Source: Rugosimonospora acidiphila (GTDB taxonomy: Bacteria > Actinomycetota > Actinomycetes > Mycobacteriales > Micromonosporaceae). From it: a DNA stretch of 64,000 bases. This document shows, one piece after another, positions 42,701 through 51,169 of this stretch. How positions within the stretch are numbered: position 1 is the first letter of the stretch; every line of letters begins with the position of its first letter. The DNA lies in the NCBI RefSeq assembly GCF_039543385.1, contig NZ_BAABJQ010000008.1, forward strand, positions 186,001 to 250,000, read 5' to 3'. Below the pieces are notes generated by a model. That model saw nothing but the letters and a program-made list of their open reading frames with translations. It had not been told where the DNA came from and ran no database searches. A program made the translations under genes and the position numbers.

Positions 42701-43753
42701 CTACGGCTTGACTGGCATCAGCAGCGAGTAGGCGCGGTCGTCGGCGGGCCGGCGGATGGTCAGCGGGCGGATCGGACCGTCCAGCTCGAGCACGAGTTGA
42801 CCGTCACCGCCGGCGCTCAGCGCCTCCAGCAAGAACTCCCGGTTGACCGCGACGTGCCGATCCTGCCCGGCACGCCACTGCTCCGCACCGACCACGTCGA
42901 TCCCGCCCTCGGCGTCGATGCTCAGTATGGCCAGCTCGTGGTCGACGCCCTCGTGCGTGTGAACTACCCGAGGCGCGCCGCCCACCGTGGCCCGCAGTGC
43001 GGCCGCGTCGACCGGCGCGGGGCGCGGGCTGCCGTCGGCGGTGCGCGCCTCGATGGCCCGGCGGTAGTCGGGGTAGTCGTATGCCAGCGGGGTGTCCTTG
43101 ACCGTCCAGCCGTCGCCGGACGCCTCGATCGCCGCACTCCCCAGGTGCAGGTCCACCAACTCGTCCTGCCCGGGGTGGTCGCGGAGCCGGTCGACCCAGG
43201 AGATCGGGGCTATCACCCGGGTGGGTGGGCCGTCGGCGGTGGCCGGCTCGCGGTGGATGGCCATCCGGTAGCGGTCGGTGGCCACGAAGGTCACGCTGTC
43301 GGCCTCGGCGTCGACCAGGACGCCGGCCAGCATCGGCAGCTCGGGATCGCTGCCCACGGCGAAGCGTACGGAGTCGAGGGCGGCGGCCAGGACGGCGCGG
43401 GACAGGGTCACGGTGGTCATCGGGTTCTCCTGCGTGTCGAGAAGGGCGTGGACGCGGGAGAGCTCGCGGCGGGCATCGGCCAGGCCGTCTTCGAGGCGGC
43501 ACAGGTGCCGATGCAGCAGTTGGTGCGCGACTGCCCGGTCGGCGCCGAGCACCGCGACGATGCCGGCCACCGGCATGCCGACCCGGCGCAGGCCGGCGAC
43601 CAGGCGAGCCTGGTCGACCTGCGGCTCGCTGTACCACCGGTAGCCGTTCTCCGGATCGACCAGAGCCGGCACGAGCACGCCCTCGCGGTCGTAGAACCGC
43701 AGCGCGCTCACACTGAGCCCGCTGGCCCGTGCGGTCTCGCCGATGCTCCGCAT
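42701..43753 (-). CDS. MerR-type regulator fused to a DNA polymerase III beta-clamp-like domain
   Basis: A 350-residue protein. Residues 1-70 are a MerR HTH (RSIGETARASGLSVSALRFY, PENGYRWYSEPQVDQARLVA) followed by the dimerisation helix. From about residue 112 the sequence is DnaN-like: TVTLSRAVLAAALDSVRFAV, VTFVATDRYRMAIHREPA, and a final FLLEALSAGG plus YSLLMPVKP matching clamp domain ends. The fusion is found in several actinomycetes; the clamp part probably senses a ligand or partner and does not replace the replication clamp. ATG behind GGAG; an upstream extension of 17 codons lacks support. Confidence 0.8.
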   Translation of the reverse strand: MRSIGETARASGLSVSALRFYDREGVLVPALVDPENGYRWYSEPQVDQARLVAGLRRVGMPVAGIVAVLGADRAVAHQLLHRHLCRLEDGLADARRELSRVHALLDTQENPMTTVTLSRAVLAAALDSVRFAVGSDPELPMLAGVLVDAEADSVTFVATDRYRMAIHREPATADGPPTRVIAPISWVDRLRDHPGQDELVDLHLGSAAIEASGDGWTVKDTPLAYDYPDYRRAIEARTADGSPRPAPVDAAALRATVGGAPRVVHTHEGVDHELAILSIDAEGGIDVVGAEQWRAGQDRHVAVNREFLLEALSAGGDGQLVLELDGPIRPLTIRRPADDRAYSLLMPVKP

Positions 43754-43988
43754 ATCGCTCTCCACACCCTGGAACCCTGCTGCCTCGACCAGGTCGAGGG
43801 TCAAGTCGTGGGGTGATTCTGCGCCCGCCGCGGCGGATCCCGAAATCGTCGCGGGCGACGTTTCGGGGCCCGTGGGTGAGCCGTAGCCGTCTGGCTCGTG
43901 CAGAGCCCTGGGCGGGTCGCCCGGGGGCGGTTCTGGACGCTCCGCTACGGTTGTTGATCAATCTCGATGGGCGGCGGGCGGGGACGCG

Positions 43989-44798
43989 ATGGCAACGAGT
44001 TTCGACGAGCACGAACGGTCGATGTGGGCGGGCAAGGCGACAGCCTTCGAGCGCAGTGTTGGTGCTCTCTGTGCCTATCCGGCGGATCATCTGCTGGACG
44101 CCGCCGATGTCGGGGACGGCCGTCGGGTGCTCGACGTTGGCACAGGTCCGGGAACGGTCGCGGCCCGGGCGATAGGGCGTGGCGCGGCGGTCGTTGCCGT
44201 CGACGCCGAGCCGAGCATGCTGGACGCAGTCCGTCGACGCGTCCCGGCAGCCGAGGTGCGGCACGCGATTCTCCCCAATCTTCCGTTCTCGGATGAATGC
44301 TTCGACGCCGCCGTGAGCAACTTCGTCATCAATCACGTCGGTGACCCCGCGGCAGCGATTGCTGAGCTTCGGCGCGTGGTCCGTCGCGGTGGCCGGATCG
44401 CCGTGACGATCTGGCCAGATCCACAACCGCCGGTGCAGCGGCTGTGGGGGCAGGTGTTTGACGCCGCCGGCGCTCAACGACCGACAGACATGCTGGCGCT
44501 GCCGGAAGACAAGGATTTCGCCCGGACCGAGGATGGGCTGTCCGGTCTGCTGCGCGAGGCGCGACTCAAAGATGTGCGGTGCGAGGTCGTGAGCTGGATA
44601 CACCGGGTCGATCCGGAGGATTGGTGGAGCGGACCCGCCAACGGCATCGGAAAGGCCGGCTTCATGATGCGAAGCCAGTCGCCGAGCATGATCGCCCGGA
44701 TCCGGCGAGAGTACGACCAGACCGTCGCGGACTACCGTGACGTTGATGGGCTGCTCGCGCTGCCGGCGGCTGCTCTGCTCGCGTGCGGCACCGTTTAG
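43989..44798 (+). CDS. Class I SAM-dependent methyltransferase
   Basis: A 269-residue Methyltransf_11-type enzyme: SAM loop RVLDVGTGPGTVAARA, acidic ribose-binding AVDAEPSMLDAV, and LPFSDECFDAAVSNFVINHV. The C-terminal part (WIHRVDPEDWWSGPANGIG) is a substrate-binding region seen in small-molecule methyltransferases. The acceptor is unknown. It is divergent from the MerR-DnaN gene, which may regulate it. Confidence 0.8.
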   Translation: MATSFDEHERSMWAGKATAFERSVGALCAYPADHLLDAADVGDGRRVLDVGTGPGTVAARAIGRGAAVVAVDAEPSMLDAVRRRVPAAEVRHAILPNLPFSDECFDAAVSNFVINHVGDPAAAIAELRRVVRRGGRIAVTIWPDPQPPVQRLWGQVFDAAGAQRPTDMLALPEDKDFARTEDGLSGLLREARLKDVRCEVVSWIHRVDPEDWWSGPANGIGKAGFMMRSQSPSMIARIRREYDQTVADYRDVDGLLALPAAALLACGTV

Positions 44799-44805
44799 TA
44801 CTCCA

Positions 44806-45066
44806 GCCCGGTGGGCGACGTAGTCATGCACGTCGTCGTGGAGCGTATCGGCGACCCACACCGCCTCGCCGAGCAGCCGCTACATCCGGTGCCGCGTGGG
44901 GTCTCCGGCCTGCTCGGCCAACCGCCAACACGTATTGGTGTTCACATCGGACAGAAGGCCCGACAGGTGGGCGCCGGCCTGCCGACGCGGCTCGGCCCGA
45001 CCGATTCGGCCCGCGATGCGGGCGAAGGCCGAGTCGAACTCGGCCGACGATCGTCGGCGGCGCCGC
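44806..45066 (-). pseudogene. N-terminal remnant of an IS701-type DDE transposase
   Basis: Minus-strand translation gives FARIAGRIGRAEPRRQAGAH, LSGLLSDVNTNTCWRLAEQA, GDPTRHRM, then an in-frame TAG, then RLLGEAVWVADTLHDDVHDY. This is the standard start of IS701-family transposases (R-EPR-RA--YL-GLL and WQLAEQAGD-TPDGMQRLL). The TAG replaces the usual Gln (CAG) of the MQRLL motif by one transition. Everything after about 100 residues, including the DDE residues, is absent. Confidence 0.65.
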
Positions 45067-45117
45067 TGTTCCCAGCGCAGACACGCCGACCGCGGAACCC
45101 TCACCAATTGTTCTTCG

Positions 45118-45540
45118 TCAGGTGCTCGTGCCGGCGCCCAGTTGATAGCGCATCGCGGTCGAGTCGAGCAGGGCCCAGTGTTCGACGAGCGCGCCGTCGT
45201 GCACGCGGACCATGTCTATGCCGGTGATTTCGACGCGCCGCCCTGAGACGGTATGGGTGCCGCGGAAGGTGTAGCGGTTGACCGAGAAGTCGCCGGAGGC
45301 GACGTTCTGCTCGATCGTCAGCGAGACGCCTTCCAGGTCGTCATGCATGTGTTGCCATTTGTCCTGCCAAGCTGTCCGCCCGACGCGATCGCCCTGCACG
45401 CCGCCCCGGTGGTCGACCGCGTCAGGGGCAACGAGTATCAGCGCCTCGGCCTGCCGGCCCGCACTCCACAACTCGATAATGCGCCGGTGGACCTCCGCCG
45501 CGCTCGCGACCACGTCGGCCTCGCTTGCTCCCTCGGACAC
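45118..45540 (-). CDS. SnoaL-like ester cyclase family protein
   Basis: A 140-residue NTF2-fold protein: VHRRIIELWSAGRQAEALIL, VDHRGGVQGDRVGR, WQHMHDDLEGVSLTIEQNVA and VRVHDGALVEHWALLDSTAM are the SnoaL/ester cyclase pattern, the last matching the catalytic Asp/His region. No specific substrate. GTG start behind GGAGGAG at 7 bases. It is flanked by two remnants and may be a surviving cassette gene. Confidence 0.75.
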   Translation of the reverse strand: MSEGASEADVVASAAEVHRRIIELWSAGRQAEALILVAPDAVDHRGGVQGDRVGRTAWQDKWQHMHDDLEGVSLTIEQNVASGDFSVNRYTFRGTHTVSGRRVEITGIDMVRVHDGALVEHWALLDSTAMRYQLGAGTST

Positions 45541-45639
45541 GTGACATCTCCTCCACCAGGCGACAGAGATAAACGGGGTGCCCCCCAGTTATCCTGCATC
45601 GTAACTGGGGAGCTCCCTGCTAAGGAAGGGCGTGTCATC

Positions 45640-45842
45640 AACTTCCACTGGCCGAGGTTCGGGCCAGGGCCGGCATCGGCAACGCCACGATGTACTGACA
45701 CTTCCCCGACCGCCTCGAACTGCTCCTCGCGGTCTACGCCGATAGAGTCGCACCATTGTGCTCCGAGGGCGAGGCCTTGCGCGGCGGCCGGAGGAGGAGC
45801 CGCTGTTCCTGCTGCGCGAGAACAGCAGCGCAACGGCTTGAT
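45640..45842 (+). pseudogene. Degenerate TetR-family regulator fragment with in-frame TGA
   Basis: The frame reads PLAEVRARAGIGNATMY, then TGA, then HFPDRLELLLAVYADRVAPL and CSEGEALRG. This is a TetR recognition helix and the start of helix 4; the TGA stands where these proteins have Arg (CGA to TGA) in the YRHFP motif. Upstream helices and the ligand domain cannot be found, so it is a relic. Confidence 0.6.
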
Positions 45843-45860
45843 CCGCGGGTCTCGCGACGG

Positions 45861-46496
45861 TTATTCGCCCACGAGATTCGTCAACTGGCGCTGGGCCGCC
45901 TGCGAGGTGAACAGCGCGGTCATACCGTTGGTCGCGGTGCGGCAGCCGGCGGGGTCGACCCACACCGTCACCGCCGCGCCGCGGCGGTATCCGAAGATGA
46001 TCCGGATCGAGGCCCCGAAATCCGCGGGGCAGTTGTAACGAGCGCCCTCCGGGATCCGATGGCCGCCGTTGAGGGCCGAGGCGAGTGCCGCCGCGGCCTC
46101 GTCGCGGGCCATGGCCGACCGAGCCAGCGTCCCAGGCAGTGCGGGTTGGTTGAGGCCGTAGTACCGGCAGATGGTGGCCACCACTGGGGTGCCCGCAACG
46201 AGTGCGCCGTCTGAGTCCGAGCCTCGAGAGTTGCGTGGCGCTCCGGGATCCTTGTCGGGACACGATGCCGTGGCCGCCGGTCCGGTCGCCGGATCACTGG
46301 CCGGACGCAGCAGGAGACCGCCGGTGGCCAAGGCGGCCACGACCACGACCGCCGATGCCGCACCCGCCGCACGACGACGGCGGCCACGGCGTACCCGATC
46401 CGCGACCCGCTCGAACATTGCTGGGGAGGTGACCGGGTCGTCGACCAGGTCGTGCAGCGCCGAGGCGACCCGCCGTTCGAGATCAGCACTGTTCAT
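45861..46496 (-). CDS. Membrane-anchored protein, probable anti-sigma-like partner of the SigE-type sigma factor
   Basis: A 211-residue protein with a 45-residue cytosolic N-terminus (MNSADLERRVASALHDLVDD), a single membrane segment (AASAVVVVAALATGGLLL) and an extracellular region with Cys residues and no known family. Its ATG overlaps the sigma factor stop (ATGA), so the genes are translationally coupled. That arrangement is typical of ECF sigma factor and membrane anti-sigma or accessory pairs in actinomycetes, but no zinc anti-sigma motif is seen, so the role is inferred from position. Confidence 0.6.
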   Translation of the reverse strand: MNSADLERRVASALHDLVDDPVTSPAMFERVADRVRRGRRRRAAGAASAVVVVAALATGGLLLRPASDPATGPAATASCPDKDPGAPRNSRGSDSDGALVAGTPVVATICRYYGLNQPALPGTLARSAMARDEAAAALASALNGGHRIPEGARYNCPADFGASIRIIFGYRRGAAVTVWVDPAGCRTATNGMTALFTSQAAQRQLTNLVGE

Positions 46497-46990
46497 CGCA
46501 GCTCTCCCATCGACACCACGTCCTTGAGCTTGTCCAGCGCCTTGGCGGTCTGGCTCTTCACGGTGCCGCCGGAGCAGCCGAGTACCGCGGCGGTCTGCTC
46601 GACCGAGAGATCCTCGTAGAACCGCAGTACCAGCACGGTGCGCTGCGCGGGTGGCAGTTGCCGCAGTATCCGACCCAGCGCGTCACGCAGGTCGATCCCG
46701 GCCAGCACGTCCCCGGTCTGTGAGACGTCGGGCACCGAGGTGGTGGGCCGCTCCGCCCACCAGCGCCGGCGCCGCCACGTCAGGTACGTGGTGGCGATCA
46801 CTCGCCGCACGTACCCCTCCGGGCCCTCACCCTGGGCGGTCAACCGCTGCCAGCGTGGCCATACCTTCGCCAGAGCGGCCTGAACCAGGTCCTCTGCCTG
46901 CTGCCAATCCCCGGTCAGCAGCCACGCGGTGCGCAGCAGCGCGGTCTGCCGAGCCACCACGTACTCCCGGAATCCGTCCGGCTCCGCCAC
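46493..46990 (-). CDS. SigE-family ECF RNA polymerase sigma factor
   Basis: A 165-residue sigma-70 family protein with region 2 (FREYVVARQTALLRTAWLLT, DLVQAALAKVWPRW) and region 4 (LRQLPPAQRTVLVLRFYEDL, VEQTAAVLGCSGGTVKSQTA). This is the short SigE/TIGR02983 subgroup common in Streptomyces and Micromonosporaceae. GTG start behind GGGAGG. Co-transcribed with the membrane protein that follows; the stimulus is unknown. Confidence 0.85.
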   Translation of the reverse strand: MAEPDGFREYVVARQTALLRTAWLLTGDWQQAEDLVQAALAKVWPRWQRLTAQGEGPEGYVRRVIATTYLTWRRRRWWAERPTTSVPDVSQTGDVLAGIDLRDALGRILRQLPPAQRTVLVLRFYEDLSVEQTAAVLGCSGGTVKSQTAKALDKLKDVVSMGELR

Positions 46991-47313
46991 GCTGCCTCCC
47001 TACGGCACCACTCTTGTCTCATCCAGACACGACCTGGCACCCCCACCGGGTTGCCCGCAGCGGCCGGCGATTTCGCACAGGTCGCCCCCTCCTCGATGCG
47101 CCGACCGGGTCAGCGAGCGGTGATGCGAATGTGATTCCGAGCCCATCCCGCCGCGGCGAGGCGGGCTCACGTCCCGGCATCTTGCGTCGGGTGCGGATCG
47201 GTGCTTCGCGCATGAAGGCGCCCTCGGGGGGAAGACAGCCGGGGCGTGCCGTGCGTGTCAGCCGGTACGACGACGCGCACGCGCGACGGGATCGCGACGA
47301 ATGGGAGGCCGGC
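46991..47313. other. Intergenic region upstream of the epoxide hydrolase
   Basis: Divergent promoter region between the sigma factor and epoxide hydrolase genes; no coding or palindromic feature was found. Confidence 0.4.
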
Positions 47314-48540
47314 ATGGCGATCAAGACGGTGGCGCCAGCAGGCACCACGGGGCGGCCGTTCACGGTCTCGATCCCGGAGACGGATCTGCAGGCGCTGCGT
47401 GATCGCATCGCCCAGACCCGCTGGCCCGAGAAGGAGCCCGTCGCCGATCAGTCGCAGGGTGTGCCACTGGCGACGATCCAGGCACTCGCACGGTACTGGC
47501 AGGCGGACTACGACTGGCGCACGATCGAGGCGAAACTGAACGCCTACCCACAGTTCATCATGGAGATCGATGGGCTGGACATCCACTTCATCCACGTCCG
47601 CTCCCAGCACGAGGACGCGTTGCCGCTGATCGTCACCCACGGATGGCCGGGGTCGGTGATCGAGCAGATGAAGATCATCGAGCCGTTGATCGACCCGACG
47701 GCACACGGCGGCGAGGCCTCGGACGCCTTCCATCTGGTGATTCCGTCGCTGCCGGGTCACGGCTTCTCCGGCAAGCCGACCACGGGCGGCTGGGGCCCGC
47801 AGCGCATCGCGAAGGCCTGGACCGAGCTGATGAGGCAACTCGGATACACCCGGTTCGGCGCGCAGGGCGGTGACTGGGGCGCGGTCATCACGGACCTGAT
47901 GGGTGTACAGGCGCCCCCGGAACTGGTCGGCATCCACTCCAACATGCCCGGCGCGGTACCACCGGACATTGACAACCTGTTCCAGTGCGACATCACCGGA
48001 GCGAACAACGCGCTCGGCTCGCTGCCCTCCGGCCTGTCAGCCGAGGAACGGCGCGCGTGCGAGCAGCTGGATTTCGTCTGGAAGCATGTCGCGTACGCCC
48101 TCATGATGGGCACGCGCCCACAGACCCTGACCGGGCTCGCGGATTCCCCCGTCGGTCTGGCGGCCTTCCTGCTCGACCACGACGCGCGCAGCCTGGAGTT
48201 GATCTCCGAAGCCTTCGCCGGGCGTTCCGTCGGCCTCACCGCGGACGACATCCTCGACAACATCACGCTGTACTGGCTGACGAACACGGCGGTATCCGCC
48301 GCTCGCCTCTACGCGGAGAACCCGTTGTCCTTCTTCGCGGTCAAGGGCGTCACCGTCCCGGCCGCCGTCAGCGCCTTTCCCGACGAGCTCTATCAGGCAC
48401 CGAAGAGTTGGGCGCAGCAGGCCTACCCCAATCTCGTCTACTACAACAAGCTGGACAAGGGTGGGCACTTCGCGGCGTGGGAACAGCCGCAGTTGTTCTC
48501 GGCCGAGGTCCGTGCCGGCTTCCGGTCGCTGCGCGGATAA
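47314..48540 (+). CDS. Epoxide hydrolase family protein (EHN domain, alpha/beta fold)
   Basis: A 408-residue protein with the N-terminal EHN cap (FTVSIPETDLQALRDRIAQT; YDWRTIEAKLNAYPQFIMEI) and an alpha/beta-hydrolase core: oxyanion HGWPGSVIEQM, nucleophile Asp in GAQGGDWGAVITDL and catalytic His in DKGGHFAAWEQP. Members hydrate epoxides; juvenile hormone hydrolases and bacterial detoxifying enzymes share this layout. ATG behind GGGAGG at 5 bases. Monocistronic. Confidence 0.9.
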   Translation: MAIKTVAPAGTTGRPFTVSIPETDLQALRDRIAQTRWPEKEPVADQSQGVPLATIQALARYWQADYDWRTIEAKLNAYPQFIMEIDGLDIHFIHVRSQHEDALPLIVTHGWPGSVIEQMKIIEPLIDPTAHGGEASDAFHLVIPSLPGHGFSGKPTTGGWGPQRIAKAWTELMRQLGYTRFGAQGGDWGAVITDLMGVQAPPELVGIHSNMPGAVPPDIDNLFQCDITGANNALGSLPSGLSAEERRACEQLDFVWKHVAYALMMGTRPQTLTGLADSPVGLAAFLLDHDARSLELISEAFAGRSVGLTADDILDNITLYWLTNTAVSAARLYAENPLSFFAVKGVTVPAAVSAFPDELYQAPKSWAQQAYPNLVYYNKLDKGGHFAAWEQPQLFSAEVRAGFRSLRG

Positions 48541-48574
48541 TCCGTCAACGCCTCGACCGGAGTCCCAGGCTGTC

Positions 48575-48727
48575 TCAGCCCTGCGGGTAGAACAGAAACA
48601 GCGTGCAGCCGGTGGTGGTCGCGGAAACATGCCACGACCCGGCCGGGGCGTGCAGGAACGTGCCGGCCGGGTAGTCGCGCACGCCATCGTTGAAGGTGCC
48701 GCTGATCACATAGACCTCCTCGGCGCT
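48575..48727 (-). pseudogene. C-terminal cupin fragment
   Basis: Only about 50 residues are recognisable: AEEVYVISGTFNDGVRDYPA, GTFLHAPAGSWHV and a closing TLFLFYPQG, a ChrR/anti-sigma-type cupin end with its metal-binding Glu and His. The N-terminal cupin strands are missing and the frame upstream crosses into a different gene remnant, so this is a truncated gene. Confidence 0.6.
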
Positions 48728-48840
48728 CGAGGATCTGCTCGCGTGGGCCGGCCAGCGACTCGGGACGCCCTTGTCGGTGACCGATCTGGCCGCGCGGCTC
48801 AGTGTCTCGCCCCGCACCCTGGCCCTACCCGCAAAGGGTA
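48728..48840 (+). pseudogene. AraC/GlxA HTH fragment
   Basis: The plus strand reads LEDLLAWAGQRLGTPLSVTD, LAARLSVSPRTLA and then loses similarity. This is the first half of an AraC-type DNA-binding domain as found in GlxA regulators. It abuts the cupin fragment directly, indicating a deletion or rearrangement that joined two unrelated genes. Confidence 0.55.
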
Positions 48841-49020
48841 TCCAGCTTGCCAGCCACGGCGTCGGAGTACTCCTGGGTGCGACCCGCGGCGGGCCGATGA
48901 GCCGGCTCGACCTGGACGCCATACCGGTGGCGTATCCCTGCGCGCGGACCGACGGACTTCAGTCGGGAGGCCCTCTGATAGCGTTCTGCGTCACAGAAAA
49001 AGAACGGGGAAGTTCCATCT

Positions 49021-50037
49021 ATGTCTGCTTGGTCGCGCCGGTCGACGAGCCGCGCCCTGATCGTTGCCGCTACGGCCCTCGCCACCCTGGTTACCGCAGC
49101 CGCCTGTACCCAACGGTCCGATCCGCCGCTCATGCCAAGTGCGAGCCTGCCCGACTCGCCGGCGCCACCGGTCTTGGCCAGCGCGGTCGCCGCGATCGTC
49201 ACGGCCGGTACCGGGCCCTCTCTGCGGTTGTTCGATTCGGGCACCGGCCGACAGGTCCGTAGCATCGGGCTGCCGACCGCCGACCTCGACCGGAGCGAGT
49301 TCAGTCCGGACTGGTCACGGCTGGCGTGGATTACCCCGAGCGGCACCCTCATGCTCTATGAGCTGGACGGGGATATGTACATCTGGACCGCCACTCTCGC
49401 CTCGGAGCAGCTCGCGCCCCGTGGCTCGCGACTGAAGGACGTGGCGTTCCGATCGGTGACGGGCCAGCTTGTCGTCGAGTGGGATGGCGATGACAACGGT
49501 ATCGGTGCGGGAGCCGCGGTGGTCGACCCGGCGCACCCGCACGCGCAGCCGGTGTGGGCCAACCAAGGCCTGTTCGATGTCGACGGGTACGGCGACCGAG
49601 CCGCGGACGTCGAGTTCTCGCCGGCCGGCGTCGGCGCCCAGGCCCGGATCGTTGCCAGCCCCCGACAACTGCTTCGGGCCAGGGTCCTCGGTCCGACGGC
49701 GAGCGGTGGGGTGGCGAGCTATACGTATGAATGTGACGGCCCGGCCCTGGATCTGACTCAGATCGCCTGCGCCGGCGCCGGTGGTCGGGGAGGTGCTATC
49801 GCCGTGCTCGTTTGTGAGGCGGACGGTCGTTGGACCGGTACGCTGCGGCAGCTGGTCGCTCCGGGTTCCCCGGCGGTCAAGGCGCTGCTTGTCAGTCCGG
49901 ATCGGACCCGGCTGTTGGCCGAGCGGGCTGATGGCTGGGTCACGCTGGCGCCAGATGGTTCCGGCGGTACGAAGGCCGCTTTCTCCGCCCTACAGGCCGC
50001 GCCGAGCGGCACCGTTAAGGTGCTCGCCTGGATCTAG
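49021..50037 (+). CDS. Secreted lipoprotein with beta-propeller-like repeats
   Basis: A 338-residue protein with signal peptide RALIVAATALATLVTAAAC, the Cys after TAA being the lipidation site. The mature part has repeating strand groups (SLRLFDSGTGRQV, RLAWITPSGTLMLYELDG, RTRLLAERADGWVTLAPDG) in the style of WD40/YVTN-like propellers. Binding partner unknown. ATG behind GGGAAG. It lies between the regulator remnants and a transposase relic. Confidence 0.65.
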   Translation: MSAWSRRSTSRALIVAATALATLVTAAACTQRSDPPLMPSASLPDSPAPPVLASAVAAIVTAGTGPSLRLFDSGTGRQVRSIGLPTADLDRSEFSPDWSRLAWITPSGTLMLYELDGDMYIWTATLASEQLAPRGSRLKDVAFRSVTGQLVVEWDGDDNGIGAGAAVVDPAHPHAQPVWANQGLFDVDGYGDRAADVEFSPAGVGAQARIVASPRQLLRARVLGPTASGGVASYTYECDGPALDLTQIACAGAGGRGGAIAVLVCEADGRWTGTLRQLVAPGSPAVKALLVSPDRTRLLAERADGWVTLAPDGSGGTKAAFSALQAAPSGTVKVLAWI

Positions 50038-50134
50038 TGCTCGTGCCCATCAGTTCGCACGACCAGAGCGATCGTCGCGGGCATCGGATCGCCCAGGCCG
50101 AACGTGGCGCCCGTAGGCGTGAGGGGACCCGCCC

Positions 50135-50350
50135 CCGCATCGTCGACATGGAAGAAGTCGGTCGCCAGCAGTGTGTCGGCCTGGGCGCGCAGGAAAGTCC
50201 AGGTTTCGTCGCCTCGTGCCGGCGGCGGGATGCGGTGGGCGCCGGCCAGCTGGCATGGGCTGGCGCCACTTGGCGGCCAGCAGCCGACGGTACCAGCGCG
50301 GCAGGGTGCCTGGGGTGAGGATCCGATGCGCGCGTAGCGCCTTCGGCATG
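50135..50350 (-). pseudogene. Internally deleted remnant of an integrase-type transposase (IS3/IS481-like)
   Basis: On the minus strand one frame gives LRAHRILTPGTLPRWYRRLL followed by AAKWRQ, and another, 80 bases on, gives GDETWTFLRAQADTLLATDF ending FHVD. In full-length integrase-core transposases these two segments are about 80 residues apart (helper helices, then W-FLR-QA-T-LA-DFF-VD leading to the first catalytic Asp). Both a deletion and a frameshift are needed, and the rest of the catalytic core is gone. Confidence 0.55.
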
Positions 50351-50448
50351 ATCCGAACCCGTCGTTGAGGACTGCGATGCGATACTGCCGCCGGTCGACC
50401 ACGCGGCCACAACCGAGCGGATCGAGACCTCGTCGTACCATCAATTTC

Positions 50449-50856
50449 GTGGCTGCGAAGTTCCCTCTGTTTGGTGATGAGGCGGCACTCGATGACGCCG
50501 GTGCCCGGGTGGATGGGTGGCTGGCCGGGATCGAGGATCGAGCGGCGAGAGCGCGAGCTCTGTCGGGGCTGGTCGCCGAGCTGACCGCGACGGCGTCGAA
50601 CGCCGACCGGTCGATCACGATCACGGTCGACTCCTCTGGCTTACTGAGCGGCGTGACGATGGACGACGCCGTCCGGCGGCACTCCGGGCAGTGGATCGCG
50701 CAGGAGGTTCTGGCCACGACGCGGAAGGCGGTCGCCCGGCTCGCTGACCGGATCGGCGGGGCGGTGGACGAGACCGTGGGCCGGGACAGCCCGGAGGGTC
50801 GGGCGGTCACCGCGTTGTTTCAGGCACGTGTGACGGGCGGGTCGGATGGGCGGTAA
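50449..50856 (+). CDS. YbaB/EbfC-like protein at the head of the toxin cassette
   Basis: A 135-residue protein: ARVDGWLAGIEDRAARARAL forms the first helix, then AELTATASNADRSITITVDS and SGLLSGVTMDDAVRRHSGQW, a YbaB-type fold commonly found before WXG/EspC genes in actinomycetes, where it may act as a nucleoid-associated or chaperone-like protein. GTG is taken as start; an ATG 28 codons upstream lies within transposase debris. It overlaps the next gene by 11 bases. Confidence 0.7.
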   Translation: MAAKFPLFGDEAALDDAGARVDGWLAGIEDRAARARALSGLVAELTATASNADRSITITVDSSGLLSGVTMDDAVRRHSGQWIAQEVLATTRKAVARLADRIGGAVDETVGRDSPEGRAVTALFQARVTGGSDGR

Positions 50857-51169
50857 TGCGGAGCTCAGCGCTCGCGCGTCGGAGCTGATGAGTCACGCCG
50901 GGCACCTCGACGCCACCGGGAACGCCATTGACATGGCGAAGCGGGCCGCGTATGCGGCCAGGCCGAGCACCGGCGCGTACGGCGAGCTCTGCCAGTGGGT
51001 GCCGCAGATGCTGGGCCAGTTGCAGGACGTTGTGTTGGACGCCGTCGCATCCGGTGCGCATTCCCTTTACGACACCGCCGACACGCTGAGAGTAATCGGC
51101 AGTCAGTACGCGTACACGAGGGACGCCAACGCCGCCCAGCTCCGCCGTGCGGCCGAGCGGTCCGAGTGA
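50846..51169 (+). CDS. EspC-like type VII secretion target
   Basis: A 107-residue helical protein, LSARASELMSHAGHLDATGN, YGELCQWVPQMLGQLQDVVL, TADTLRVIGSQYAYTRDANA, matching the EspC/DUF2580 group of small helix-turn-helix-hairpin proteins exported by type VII systems or paired with them. ATG overlaps the upstream stop and its own TGA overlaps the GTG of the next gene, so the three are co-translated. Probably forms a secretion partner for the toxin. Confidence 0.7.
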   Translation: MGGNAELSARASELMSHAGHLDATGNAIDMAKRAAYAARPSTGAYGELCQWVPQMLGQLQDVVLDAVASGAHSLYDTADTLRVIGSQYAYTRDANAAQLRRAAERSE

